Source: JABDDM01 sp038240295 (GTDB lineage: Bacteria; Bacteroidota; Ignavibacteria; Palsa-1295). From it: 20,907 bases of DNA. The translations under genes and the position numbers were made by a program. The stretch is taken from contig JBBSDW010000043.1 of NCBI GenBank assembly GCA_038240295.1, positions 1-20,907 of the forward strand. The letters run 5' to 3'. Position 1 is the stretch's first letter. Every line of letters starts with the position of its first letter. Shown piece after piece: positions 1-8,400 of the stretch. The notes under the pieces were generated by a model. The model did no database searches and was not told the DNA's origin. It saw only the letters and a list, made by a program, of their open reading frames with translations.

Positions 1-75
1 CATTACCCCGTCGGTACGCACTCTTCTAATGCCTCGGCGTTTGCTCCACATTCCAGCAGCAGATCTCAAATCCGT

Positions 76-1965
76 TTGATAAACGCCCGGTATCCCGTTG
101 TCTTTTTTGCATTAATTCTCCTGCTCCGATTTGGCGCATCACAGGCTTACGCCCAAAAATTGTCGGCGGAGGAATTCGATTCACAACTTCGTCTTGCCGA
201 AGTGTATGAAGGCACCCGCGACAATCAAAATGCCGTCCGCGTCTATGAAAAATTATGGGAGAGCGATTCGAATAGCGTCGAGGTCTTCAATGGACTGCTT
301 CGAAATTATTTTACGCTCAAGCGCTTCGATAACGCCGAAAAGCTGCTGATCAACAAAATTCAGAGATCGAGCGACAACTATGATCTTTATCTCTTGCTTG
401 CGAGGTCGGAGGCCTTCCTGAATAAAAAGGGGGCCGCAATGGATGCGTTTAGCAAAGCGCAGTCGCTTGTCACGAGCGGCGATTGCATGCAGCAGATGCC
501 GGTTGCGTCCGCGCTCACCGACGTGAACTACGTCCCCGAGGCGAACGCGCTTTTGGAAAAGATCACCGCAGGTGAAAATCCCTCCTGCGCCGGTCAGGCA
601 GCGAATCTTTATTTGAGGCTTGGCAACTACGCGCTCGCGACGAAGCAATATCTGGTGATGCTCGCCGCCGGCGAGAGCAACCTTCCGATCGTAGAACAGC
701 GCATCGCACAGTTCACGATCGATTCGGCGGCACGCGTACTCACGCTCGGAGCGCTCAAGGAAGCGATCAATCAGGAGAAGCCTTCGCTCGCGTCGTTGCA
801 GCTGCTCGCATGGATGTATAGCGAGGAAAAAGATTATATTGATGCATTCGGACTGATTCTCAGGATCGATTCCATCAACGGTGAGCAGCATGGAACCAAG
901 GGATTCGAACTCTTGAACTTTGCACAAAAGGCGCGCAACGAAGGCGCGCTCGATGTCGCCGTCAAGGCCTATGATGTGGCGATCAAACGCATTGAGTCGG
1001 GCGCCGCCGCGCACAACGAATATTATCTCGGTCAGGCGCAGATCGGTGCATTGATGACGCGTCAAGCGTATCTGTCGCAACTGACAAAACCGGACACAGC
1101 TCAACTTCGGGCCTTGATCGGTGATTACGAATTATTCGGTGAATCGCAGACATCGAATGAATTTGCGCTTGTTGCACTCGAACGGGCTGGAGAATTGAGC
1201 TACGCGCGGCTCTTCGACCTCCAGCGTGCGGCTCGTGATTTTGCGAAGACAGTCTCGCGCGCAAAGGGCTACAGCAGCATGTTCCAGGATGCACAATTCG
1301 GACTTGCTGATGTGGCACTCGCAAGCGGCAACACCGATCAGGCGCGAGCACGGCTCGATCAGATCGACCAGCTGCTCGATAAACGCAACCGCGCTGAAGA
1401 TAAAGAATCGCGAATGCACGTGCTTTTTTCACGTGCCATGATCGACTACTACACCTTCCAATTCGATTCTGCGCGAGCGATCCTCGGCAGGATCATAGAA
1501 GAACCCGAAAGCGACTATGCGAACGATGCTATCCAACTGGCAGGAATTCTTGATGAGAATAACAAGCCGGCAAACCTCGCTACGCTCAAGCAATATGCAA
1601 TGGCGCAATTCGCGGAGCTGAAGAAAAATTTGCCGGAAGCGGAAACGGGTTATCAAACGATCGTAGCAACGAACACAAATTCGCCGCTCGCAGACAATGC
1701 TGCGTTACGACTTGCGGAAGTAGAGGTGCGGCTTGGCAGACCAGAAGACGCTCTCAAGACGCTCGAAACAATGCAGGAGAAAATGACGTCAAGTCCATTG
1801 CTCGATCAGGCAGCGTTCCGAGCTGCGGAGATCGTCGAACGCGAACTGCGCGATCCGAAACGCGCGGAGAAAATGTATGAAGATTTTCTTGTCCGTTTCC
1901 AGCGCTCCAATTTCGATACCGATGCCCGCGATCGCGCCCGCAAGCTTCGCGGGGATGTTTTTTAA
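76..1965 (+). CDS. Secreted tetratricopeptide-repeat protein (5' end uncertain)
   Basis: A 629-residue protein with a hydrophobic N-terminal segment (about residues 6-26, ending AYAQ) that looks like a Sec signal peptide, followed by helical repeats of TPR type along its whole length. The clearest repeats are near residues 35-110 and in the last 150 residues, where the pattern of alanine, leucine and tyrosine at helix-packing positions is obvious. TPR arrays bind partner proteins; no enzyme motif is visible, so it is probably a periplasmic scaffold. The start used here is a TTG without a clear Shine-Dalgarno site. The frame is open from this TTG back to base 1 with no stop and no ATG, so the true start may lie left of the window, although the signal peptide argues for a start near base 76. 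It is followed after 22 bp by the next gene, so the two are probably co-transcribed. The TPR assignment is firm; the specific role is unknown. Confidence 0.8.
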   Translation: MINARYPVVFFALILLLRFGASQAYAQKLSAEEFDSQLRLAEVYEGTRDNQNAVRVYEKLWESDSNSVEVFNGLLRNYFTLKRFDNAEKLLINKIQRSSDNYDLYLLLARSEAFLNKKGAAMDAFSKAQSLVTSGDCMQQMPVASALTDVNYVPEANALLEKITAGENPSCAGQAANLYLRLGNYALATKQYLVMLAAGESNLPIVEQRIAQFTIDSAARVLTLGALKEAINQEKPSLASLQLLAWMYSEEKDYIDAFGLILRIDSINGEQHGTKGFELLNFAQKARNEGALDVAVKAYDVAIKRIESGAAAHNEYYLGQAQIGALMTRQAYLSQLTKPDTAQLRALIGDYELFGESQTSNEFALVALERAGELSYARLFDLQRAARDFAKTVSRAKGYSSMFQDAQFGLADVALASGNTDQARARLDQIDQLLDKRNRAEDKESRMHVLFSRAMIDYYTFQFDSARAILGRIIEEPESDYANDAIQLAGILDENNKPANLATLKQYAMAQFAELKKNLPEAETGYQTIVATNTNSPLADNAALRLAEVEVRLGRPEDALKTLETMQEKMTSSPLLDQAAFRAAEIVERELRDPKRAEKMYEDFLVRFQRSNFDTDARDRARKLRGDVF

Positions 1966-1987
1966 TCTTATGGAATAAGCTCAATCG

Positions 1988-3271
1988 ATGATGCACAGAA
2001 AATTTATTCAGCTCTTCGTCTTAATTCTGAGTCTTTGGAGCTTAGGTTCGGTCACCACGCTTCGCGCTCAGGATAAGCTCCTGATCAATATGGATCTCGA
2101 CCAAACCGATCACCTCAAAGCCTATGGCGTGACCTTCTGGGCGCTCAAAAAAGGAATGGCCGTTGACTGGCTGCTCAACTATCGGGGTGGAAGTTTCATG
2201 GCAGATTATTCGGACCTGCTGGCAAGCGAATGCCGAATCCGAGGCGTATCCTTCGATCATCTCGATGCTTCATCTGCACAGAGCATCTACAATCTTGTGC
2301 AGGGCGAAGAGAAGAACATGGATGTCGTGAAGCTCGAAAAAGCTCCGCGTATCGCAGTCTATGTACCGCCCGGCAATCAACCGTGGGACGATGCGGTGAC
2401 ACTCGTGCTCGACTATGCCGAGGTTCCGTATGACAAGGTCTGGGACGATGAAGTGCTCGCCGGCGGACTTGCAAAATACGACTGGATACACTTACACCAC
2501 GAAGATTTTACGGGGCAATACGGAAAGTTTTACGGCAGTTACAGTACTGCGCCGTGGTATCAGGCTCAAGTACGATTGCTCGAAGCCGAAGCACATAAAC
2601 TTGGCTATCAAAAAGTAAGTGAGGAGAAGCGCGCGGTTGCTCTGAAGATCAAGGAGTTTGTCGGTAACGGCGGCTACATGTTCGCAATGTGCTCCGCGAC
2701 CGACACCTACGACATTGCACTTGCGAGCGAAGGCACCGACATTGTTGAATCGGTTTTCGATGGCGATCCCGTTGATCCGAACTACGCAAAAAAACTTGAC
2801 TTTTCCAAGACCTTCGCCTTCGAGAATTTTACGGTCGAAACGAACCCAATGATCTATGAATATTCGAGCATCGACGTTCAGCCAGCCGAGATCGGGAGTC
2901 AGGAAAATGATTATTTCACGCTCTTCGATTTCAGCGCGAAGTACGATCCTGTCCCAACAATGCTCACCCAGGATCATGTGAACGTGATCAAAGGCTTCAT
3001 GGGGCAGACGACGATGTTCCACAAGAATCAGGTGAAGAAATCGGTGACGATCCTTGCCGAACGTGCTGGCGCCGACCAGGTCCGGTATCTCTACTCAAAT
3101 TTTGGCAAAGGATTCTTCGCGTTCTATGGCGGCCACGATCCGGAAGACTATCAACATCAGGTCGGTGATCCCCCAACCGATCTCAGGCTGCATAAGAATA
3201 GCCCAGGCTACCGATTGATCCTGAACAACGTCCTCTTCCCCGCAGCGAAAAAGAAGAAGCTCAAGACCTGA
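1988..3271 (+). CDS. Secreted conserved protein with amidotransferase-like fold (often labelled 'asparagine synthetase B')
   Basis: A 427-residue protein with a signal peptide (about residues 1-27, ending LRAQ). The mature start carries a highly recognisable block, MDLDQTDHLKAYGVTFWALK, followed by the WLLNYRGGSF motif. From memory, this block typifies a Bacteroidota/Chlorobi family that databases often call 'asparagine synthetase B'. The sequence does not support a normal AsnB: there is no N-terminal Cys2 nucleophile and no ATP-pyrophosphatase SGGLDS motif. What can be seen is an HLHHEDFTG block (residues 168-176), a Gly-Gly-Tyr-Met-Phe-Ala-Met-Cys stretch with Cys235, and a C-terminal GGHDPEDY block (about residue 380 on). 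This layout resembles the ThuA/class I amidotransferase-like fold, with Cys235 at the place of a nucleophile elbow. The activity is unknown. It follows the TPR gene closely and is followed by a hairpin terminator. Confidence 0.85.
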   Translation: MMHRKFIQLFVLILSLWSLGSVTTLRAQDKLLINMDLDQTDHLKAYGVTFWALKKGMAVDWLLNYRGGSFMADYSDLLASECRIRGVSFDHLDASSAQSIYNLVQGEEKNMDVVKLEKAPRIAVYVPPGNQPWDDAVTLVLDYAEVPYDKVWDDEVLAGGLAKYDWIHLHHEDFTGQYGKFYGSYSTAPWYQAQVRLLEAEAHKLGYQKVSEEKRAVALKIKEFVGNGGYMFAMCSATDTYDIALASEGTDIVESVFDGDPVDPNYAKKLDFSKTFAFENFTVETNPMIYEYSSIDVQPAEIGSQENDYFTLFDFSAKYDPVPTMLTQDHVNVIKGFMGQTTMFHKNQVKKSVTILAERAGADQVRYLYSNFGKGFFAFYGGHDPEDYQHQVGDPPTDLRLHKNSPGYRLILNNVLFPAAKKKKLKT

Positions 3272-3291
3272 TCTTAAACTGAGTACACAAA

Positions 3292-3318
3292 AAAGCAGCG
3301 ACCATCGGTCGCTGCTTT
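3292..3318. terminator. Bidirectional hairpin terminator
   Basis: A perfect 12-bp inverted repeat (AAAGCAGCGACC / GGTCGCTGCTTT) with a 3-base loop lies 20 bp after the upstream + strand gene. On the minus strand the hairpin runs into six T residues, so it is a better Rho-independent terminator for leftward transcription arriving from the small gene at 3351-3557. It probably serves both sides. Confidence 0.75.
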
Positions 3319-3350
3319 GATTTCGTTGAAGATGTTTTGAGAAGTTATGG

Positions 3351-3557
3351 TTAGAAAAACAAACCCATAGGCTGGATCGCATTCATCAGGTTGCGATAGG
3401 CAGGTACACTAAAATCGAAGTGACCTGCTGTGGCTCGGTGCCGCTCGGAGTGTACGTGTTCTCGGTATGCTTCGATCGGTCCAGAGCGAAGATGCTGCTG
3501 CCGGTGATGTTGGGCTTCGGCAGATGGAACATGAGACGGTCTCGATTTCAGTTTCAT
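3351..3557 (-). CDS. Alternative reading of the same small gene, 68 residues (ribosome-site frame)
   Basis: This ATG is preceded by AAGGAG with a 5-base spacer, one of the clearest Shine-Dalgarno sites in the window, so translation probably starts here. The product (MKLKSRPSHVPSAEAQ onward, rich in His, Arg and Gln, ending PMGLFF) has the composition of an out-of-frame translation after about residue 8. I list it as an alternative to the 48-residue frame at 3386-3532: either this is the true product, or the gene carries a frameshift shortly after the start codon. No family is recognised. Confidence 0.3.
   Translation of the reverse strand: MKLKSRPSHVPSAEAQHHRQQHLRSGPIEAYREHVHSERHRATAGHFDFSVPAYRNLMNAIQPMGLFF
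3386..3532 (-). CDS. Possible small protein, 48 residues (coding-like frame)
   Basis: This frame starts at an internal ATG (3532) and reads MFHLPKPNITGSSIFALD onward to a TGA at 3386, ending in VYLPIAT. By my count 37 of 48 codons end in G or C (AAC, ATC, ACC, GGC and AGC dominate), unlike the competing frame in the same stretch, so this frame looks more like a translated protein. Its own ATG has no ribosome binding site. The good AAGGAG site lies about 30 bases upstream in front of an ATG in another frame (3557). A one-base deletion between them would join the two into a 56-residue protein. There is no signal peptide and no cysteine, and I recognise no family. A terminator with a T-run follows on the same strand. 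Confidence 0.35.
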   Translation of the reverse strand: MFHLPKPNITGSSIFALDRSKHTENTYTPSGTEPQQVTSILVYLPIAT

Positions 3558-3575
3558 AGGTTCTCCTTAGGGCAA

Positions 3576-4590
3576 TTAAGTTTGGCACATTAAGTAATTC
3601 GAAGTGATCGTTCAGGTCGCGAAGGATTAAGTGATCGCTCTCTAAAGTGTTCTGATCGCACCGAATGCGTCCGCTGCCTGAGCAAGGCCGCCTTGAACGC
3701 ACTGCTAACTTATGAAATCTCGCAGGATAAAGCAATAGGAGAATTGCTTTTTCTTGCGCAAGAGCGAAATTTCCTCATTTTTTTCGACACCGTAGTTTCG
3801 AGGTGGATGAAAATAAGGCGCTGAATGAGAGCAAATTCGCTTTTTGGGACAACATTCCGTCGAAACGCCCGAATGTCAGACACATTGCGGGCGACCATTC
3901 CTTTCTGGAATGATTGGTATGGCCACCCCTTTGGTGGTGCATTACGTTTGTGTGACGAAGCCAGACCCGATTGAGTGATGAGAACCGGAGTATAGACCCA
4001 TTAGAAAGACAAAAGTTACAGATTGGGTGTCCGGTGTCAGGTGTCGGGTGTCGGGTGTCGGTGTGAGGAGCTTCGGGGATGGGCAAAGAGGGTGCTCGAG
4101 CATAGTAAAGTTTTTTGGAATCCACGCCACAGACGCGAGCTCTGATCATTTCTTCAGTAAAATAACTTTCCATTAAAGCTTAATGGTCAAAACCTACGGG
4201 AGAACTAATCCCCCGTCAGAAAGCTTATTTTGATCGAGGGAATACATCATTGACCGGGCTGGGCCCCGCTAACGGATTACGCTGCTGCATCGTCGTGATG
4301 CTTCGATCGGAAACGAAATGCGTATGCCGTAAACGGGACTCAGCGCGATCTTTTAATATCGCAACCGCCTCGATGTTGATCCCTCACGATCGGTCTGTTT
4401 CGCCCATTTGCAAGACCGATTCGAAATTGCCAGCCCCGTCTTTAATGATCGGGCATTGATCGCAGAAGAATCCGAGCACACTCCCACAAGTTTGCCTGGA
4501 ATAAATTGCGCAGATCGCGTTCGACCTTTTGTCGCGCATCGGCTCAGTTCATCCAGGTCACTATAAGCGCCCACGCCCCGAATTCCCGCC
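3576..4590. other. Gene-poor interval
   Basis: Open frames here (for example on the minus strand at 3775-4173) have mixed, non-coding-like composition and run through a tandem repeat, so I do not accept them as genes. The interval holds short hairpins near 3897-3913 and 3922-3936, and the heptamer tandem repeat at 4025-4065. I see no tRNA and no clear promoter. It could contain a decayed gene or an untranslated leader for ftsK. Confidence 0.5.
4025..4065. repeat. Heptamer tandem repeat NGGTGTC
   Basis: Five head-to-tail 7-base units plus a partial sixth: GGGTGTC, CGGTGTC, AGGTGTC, GGGTGTC, GGGTGTC, GGTGTG. Only the first base of the unit varies. It lies in the gene-poor interval, well upstream of ftsK, and is not part of an accepted coding frame. 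Confidence 0.8.
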
Positions 4591-4591
4591 T

Positions 4592-4612
4592 GCTTTTGCC
4601 GCAGGCAAAAGC
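4592..4612. promoter_or_regulatory. Hairpin in the ftsK leader
   Basis: A perfect 9-bp inverted repeat (GCTTTTGCC / GGCAAAAGC) with a 3-base loop ends 26 bases before the ftsK start codon. It could be a leader hairpin affecting ftsK expression, the terminator of an unrecognised upstream transcript (a T-rich stretch follows at 4617-4636), or part of an interspersed repeat. Sequence alone does not decide. Confidence 0.4.
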
Positions 4613-4638
4613 TCTGATTTGTCATTTTGTGAGTTTGT

Positions 4639-7600
4639 ATGCCTGAGGACCTCGACACATCCGAAAGCCCGTTTATTCGCGTATCACGTTCCGGTGAGCG
4701 AAACATTACCATCGAACGAGCGGCCGATCGTGCAACTGCCGATCGAAGCGCCGCTGGCCGGGGTCGAAAGATTTCGGCAGGCGATCGCGACGAACCGCGC
4801 CGCTCAACGTCGCGCGGTCGCAGCAATGACTTTGATGACGACTTTGTCGATGAACCAGCGCGAGCACGAATCGAGCCTGCGGACGCGGACGAGGATTTCG
4901 AGCCTCCGACACGCCGCGCACGAGGAGCGCGCCCCATGCCTCAACGTCTATCGGAATCCGGGAACATTCAACCCGAACGCACCGAACCTGTTCGCATTCC
5001 CAATTCGCGCTCGACAAGCGCAAAGCAAACTGCCAAAGCAAAGCAGGCCGAAGCCGAACAGATCGCGCTTAACTTAAAAGCACCGAGAAAAAAACAGGAT
5101 CCAACCGTTAAGAAGCGGCAGGTACTTGGGACCGTGCTCTTCGTATTCGCGGTGCTGGTGACGATCGCGATCCTAAGTTATACGCCGAAAGATGCGGCGG
5201 TTGCCGAAACAAAATTCAGCGATCTTTTTTCCGTCATCACACGTACAGACCCCGTCGTCAACGCGCACGCAGACACGGCACAGAACAGCCTCGGGCTCAT
5301 CGGAGCCATGCTCGCCGATTTTCTGATCAATAAGACGATCGGTTACGCCTCGATCATCTACCCGATCTTTTTTGGATGGTGGTCCCTCGCCTTTTTTCGG
5401 TTTACGAATCGTCAGCGCCAGCGTCTGATCCTTGCGACCACATTCTTTCTCGTAACCGCAATTCTTTTGTCGGCAACGATCGGCACCACGCAGCTAATCC
5501 AGACGATCCCACACCTGCAACGCGAGTGGTCGGGAGCCGTCGGACAGTTTCTCGGACTAACCTTCACGCGGTTGATCGGCTCCGTCGGCGCGCTTATCGT
5601 CTACGCAACGGCGTTTCTGATCACACTCGTTTTTTCGATCGATCTCGATATCGAAAAAACCTTTATGCGACTTGTAGGTGCCTATCAGTTCATGCTTATG
5701 GGCGCGCGCCGCAAGATCATTGAATTCTGGGACAGACGCGAGCAGCGCCAGATCGAACGAGAGATGGCTCGCGAAGCGAAGGCCGAAGAAGATTCGATCG
5801 AAGAGGAGATCGACCGCAGGGTCTCAGTGATGGATGACGACGAGGATACCCCGACTGCGGAAGTTGTAGAAAAGGTCGCTCCGACTGTCGCGCGCAAATC
5901 TAAGATCATTGCTCAAACTGTAGCAGCCACGTTAGACGAAACACCGCCTCAAGTGTCGAGCGAAGCTCCAAACGCGGCGGAGCCGGTTAGTGCCGACATG
6001 CAGGTCAAGATCATGCGACCGGCAGCTGCGGCTGCGGCAGCGCAAGGGTTTGCCGCCGGTGGGCCATTACTGAAAGTTCGTCCGGTTGCGAAAGTCACCG
6101 ACCCGAATGGGAATATTCCGCGACTGACGCGGACGCAGGATGATAAACTTGGTACACGCCCAAATTCGCTCGAGCGGCTTTCGAATGGAGCCGTAGTGCG
6201 CAATGCTGATAACAAGCTGAATGATGTCGATGCGCCACAACCAGTGCGCATGGAAGATGCTGCGTCGATAGGATCAACTGTCGCAGCACCGGATACCGTT
6301 ATCGGCATAGATTCGACGGTGCCTGACGCAGTGCCTCTAATTTCCGAGGGACGCGACGGGCTGCTCGCAGGACTTAAGCCGGTCAAACGCGAACAGCAGA
6401 TTTCGATCAAAAAGGAGTTGCCGCCAGTGTTGCTCGGCGATGAGTCGACACTCAGCAACGAAGCGCTTCCGCACTCGATCGATGGCGGCGCGGAGCTGCG
6501 CGGGGTGGTGAGCGAGCATCAATCGCTCGCCCGCGAAGCAGCCCGTGAGGCCGATAAGTTGCGTAAGTTGGGTGAAGAACCTCTCTTCGAGGAAGCACCC
6601 GTCAAGCGAGTGATCATTCCAGAAAATCCGTATTTGGAGATTCTGAACAAATACAAACTACCCTCCGTCGAACTGCTCACACCGGCCGAAGCAAAAGATC
6701 TGCTTGACGCCGATGACGAAGAGCTCGCGATGAAGGGCAGGATCCTCCGCGATAAGCTTGCCACCTTCGGTGTCGAGATCGAGAATATTACCGTGACGCC
6801 AGGGCCAGTCGTAACGCTCTACGAATTCACTCCAGCCGAAGGTGTGAAAGTCTCGCGTGTCGAGAATCTCACCGACGACATCGCGCTCGCAATGAAAGCC
6901 CGCGGCATTCGAATCATCGCGCCGATACCGGGTCGGGGTACGATCGGTGTTGAGATTCCGAATGACGTACCAAAGATGGTCCGTATGCGGCAGATGCTCG
7001 AATCCGAAAGCTTCCGCAAAACGAAGATGAATCTTCCGGTCGCACTCGGCAAGACGATCTCCGGAGATGTTTATGTCGACGATCTGAATAAGATGCCCCA
7101 CTTGCTCATCGCCGGTGCGACGGGCGCCGGTAAATCGGTCGGCGTCAACGGCATCATTGCAAGTCTGCTCTATGCGAAATCGCCGAAGGATCTGAAATTC
7201 GTGATCGTCGATCCGAAGAAGATCGAGTTATCGCTGTATAAGCAGATCCGCAAACACTATCTAATCGTCTCCCCGGAAGCCGGCGAAGATATCGTAACGA
7301 CGCCAGCATTCGCGGTGCTTGCACTCAAGGCGGTTGAACTCGAAATGGAACGACGCTATGACAAGCTGGCGAAAGCAGCCGTCCGCTCGCTCGTTGATTA
7401 CAATATCAAAGTTGCACAAGGTAAACTTCAATCGACGCAGGACGAGCAGCATTACCATCTGCCCTATATTGTTGTTATCATCGACGAGCTGGCAGATCTC
7501 ATGATCACAGCCGCACGCGAGATCGAAGAGCCGATCTGCCGAATCGCGCAGATGGCGCGAGCGGTCGGCATCCACATGATCCTCGCGACACAGCGTCCTT

Positions 7601-8154
7601 CGGTCGACGTGATCACCGGCGTCATCAAAGCGAATTTTCCGGCGCGCATCGCGTTCCAGGTTGCGACCCGAGTTGACTCGCGGACCATCCTCGATTCGAT
7701 GGGTGCAGAACAATTGCTTGGTAATGGCGACATGCTCTATCAGCCGAGCGGCACACCGAAGCCGATCCGCCTGCAATCACCTTTTATTTCAACCGAAGAA
7801 GTTGAAGCGATCGTCGAGGCGATCTCGATCCAGGATGGTCAGGGACTTAGTTATTCTCGTCCGTGGACGCTGCCGAGCCTCAAACAAAAAGACGGCCGAT
7901 CAAGCAGCGCGATGGACGATGGTGATGGCCGAGATGACCTCTTTGAGGAAGCGGCTCGTGTGATCGTTCGGCATCAGCAGGGAAGTGTCTCGCTGTTGCA
8001 GCGCAGGCTTAAAGTTGGCTACTCTCGTGCTGCTCGCATCGTCGACGAACTCGAACAGGCCGCGATCGTCGGTCCCTTCGATGGCTCAAAGGCACGTGCA
8101 GTGCTTTGCGAAAATGAAGAAGAGCTCGAACTGGTTTTCGAAGGCCTGAGGTGA
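4639..8154 (+). CDS. ftsK: DNA translocase FtsK/SpoIIIE
   Basis: An ATP-driven double-stranded DNA pump anchored at the division septum, which clears and resolves the chromosome terminus during division. The 1171-residue protein has four predicted membrane helices (about 161-182, 234-253, 263-282 and 312-335), a long charged linker with an alanine run, and a C-terminal RecA-like motor. Walker A is GATGAGKS at residues 826-833, and Walker B is VVIIDELADL with Asp949. ILATQRPSVDVITG follows, as expected for the family. The last about 73 residues (DDLFEEAARVIV onward, from 1099) form the winged-helix gamma domain that reads polar KOPS-like DNA sites. The unusual part is a cytoplasmic N-terminus of about 160 residues, rich in Arg, Asp and Glu, where the family usually has a short tail. 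The start is the first ATG of the frame near a leader hairpin. The family assignment is very secure. Confidence 0.97.
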   Translation: MPEDLDTSESPFIRVSRSGERNITIERAADRATADRSAAGRGRKISAGDRDEPRRSTSRGRSNDFDDDFVDEPARARIEPADADEDFEPPTRRARGARPMPQRLSESGNIQPERTEPVRIPNSRSTSAKQTAKAKQAEAEQIALNLKAPRKKQDPTVKKRQVLGTVLFVFAVLVTIAILSYTPKDAAVAETKFSDLFSVITRTDPVVNAHADTAQNSLGLIGAMLADFLINKTIGYASIIYPIFFGWWSLAFFRFTNRQRQRLILATTFFLVTAILLSATIGTTQLIQTIPHLQREWSGAVGQFLGLTFTRLIGSVGALIVYATAFLITLVFSIDLDIEKTFMRLVGAYQFMLMGARRKIIEFWDRREQRQIEREMAREAKAEEDSIEEEIDRRVSVMDDDEDTPTAEVVEKVAPTVARKSKIIAQTVAATLDETPPQVSSEAPNAAEPVSADMQVKIMRPAAAAAAAQGFAAGGPLLKVRPVAKVTDPNGNIPRLTRTQDDKLGTRPNSLERLSNGAVVRNADNKLNDVDAPQPVRMEDAASIGSTVAAPDTVIGIDSTVPDAVPLISEGRDGLLAGLKPVKREQQISIKKELPPVLLGDESTLSNEALPHSIDGGAELRGVVSEHQSLAREAAREADKLRKLGEEPLFEEAPVKRVIIPENPYLEILNKYKLPSVELLTPAEAKDLLDADDEELAMKGRILRDKLATFGVEIENITVTPGPVVTLYEFTPAEGVKVSRVENLTDDIALAMKARGIRIIAPIPGRGTIGVEIPNDVPKMVRMRQMLESESFRKTKMNLPVALGKTISGDVYVDDLNKMPHLLIAGATGAGKSVGVNGIIASLLYAKSPKDLKFVIVDPKKIELSLYKQIRKHYLIVSPEAGEDIVTTPAFAVLALKAVELEMERRYDKLAKAAVRSLVDYNIKVAQGKLQSTQDEQHYHLPYIVVIIDELADLMITAAREIEEPICRIAQMARAVGIHMILATQRPSVDVITGVIKANFPARIAFQVATRVDSRTILDSMGAEQLLGNGDMLYQPSGTPKPIRLQSPFISTEEVEAIVEAISIQDGQGLSYSRPWTLPSLKQKDGRSSSAMDDGDGRDDLFEEAARVIVRHQQGSVSLLQRRLKVGYSRAARIVDELEQAAIVGPFDGSKARAVLCENEEELELVFEGLR

Positions 8155-8164
8155 GCCCTGGTTT

Positions 8165-8197
8165 GCAATTCCCGCTCTTGGTTAAAGCGGGAATTGC
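8165..8197 (+). terminator. Hairpin after ftsK
   Basis: A perfect 12-bp inverted repeat (GCAATTCCCGCT / AGCGGGAATTGC) with a 9-base loop begins 11 bases after the ftsK stop. No T-run follows, so it may be a weak terminator, an mRNA-stabilising hairpin or an intergenic palindrome. Confidence 0.5.
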
Positions 8198-8288
8198 CTG
8201 AATATCAAACAGGTGCGACAATTTTTCCTATGAACCTATCGTCCGCGTTCTTAAATGAGCGCAATAACTCCCATTTTATTCTGGCACG

Positions 8289-8384
8289 ATAGTAGCTCTT
8301 TTTTCGAGCAACTAATATAGAACGCGGCTTCACAACCGCACGCTCTTGAGTCACATAGAGCCCTCGCAGTCTGCGAGCTACTAC
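8289..8384. repeat. Inverted-repeat intergenic element
   Basis: Outer arms AGTAGCTC (8291-8298) and GAGCTACT (8375-8382) enclose about 76 bases that contain further short palindromes: GCGG-CTTCACAA-CCGC and CTCGCAG-T-CTGCGAG. The nested palindromes resemble intergenic repeat elements found in many copies in environmental bacterial genomes. The element ends just before the start of the next gene. Confidence 0.45.
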
Positions 8385-8400
8385 TTCCAGAAAAAAACCG

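Noticed and set aside
253..1104. 283-residue open frame on the minus strand inside the TPR gene
   Set aside because: It is rich in Arg, Cys and His, as expected for an antisense shadow, and it overlaps a clear signal-peptide TPR protein.
3775..4173. 132-residue minus strand frame in the gene-poor gap
   Set aside because: Its middle is the translated heptamer repeat (HTDTRHPTPDTGHP), and the remainder lacks coding-like composition or a ribosome site.
4353..4937. 194-residue minus strand frame rich in Arg and Ser
   Set aside because: It is the antisense of the low-complexity N-terminus of FtsK, whose frame is certain.
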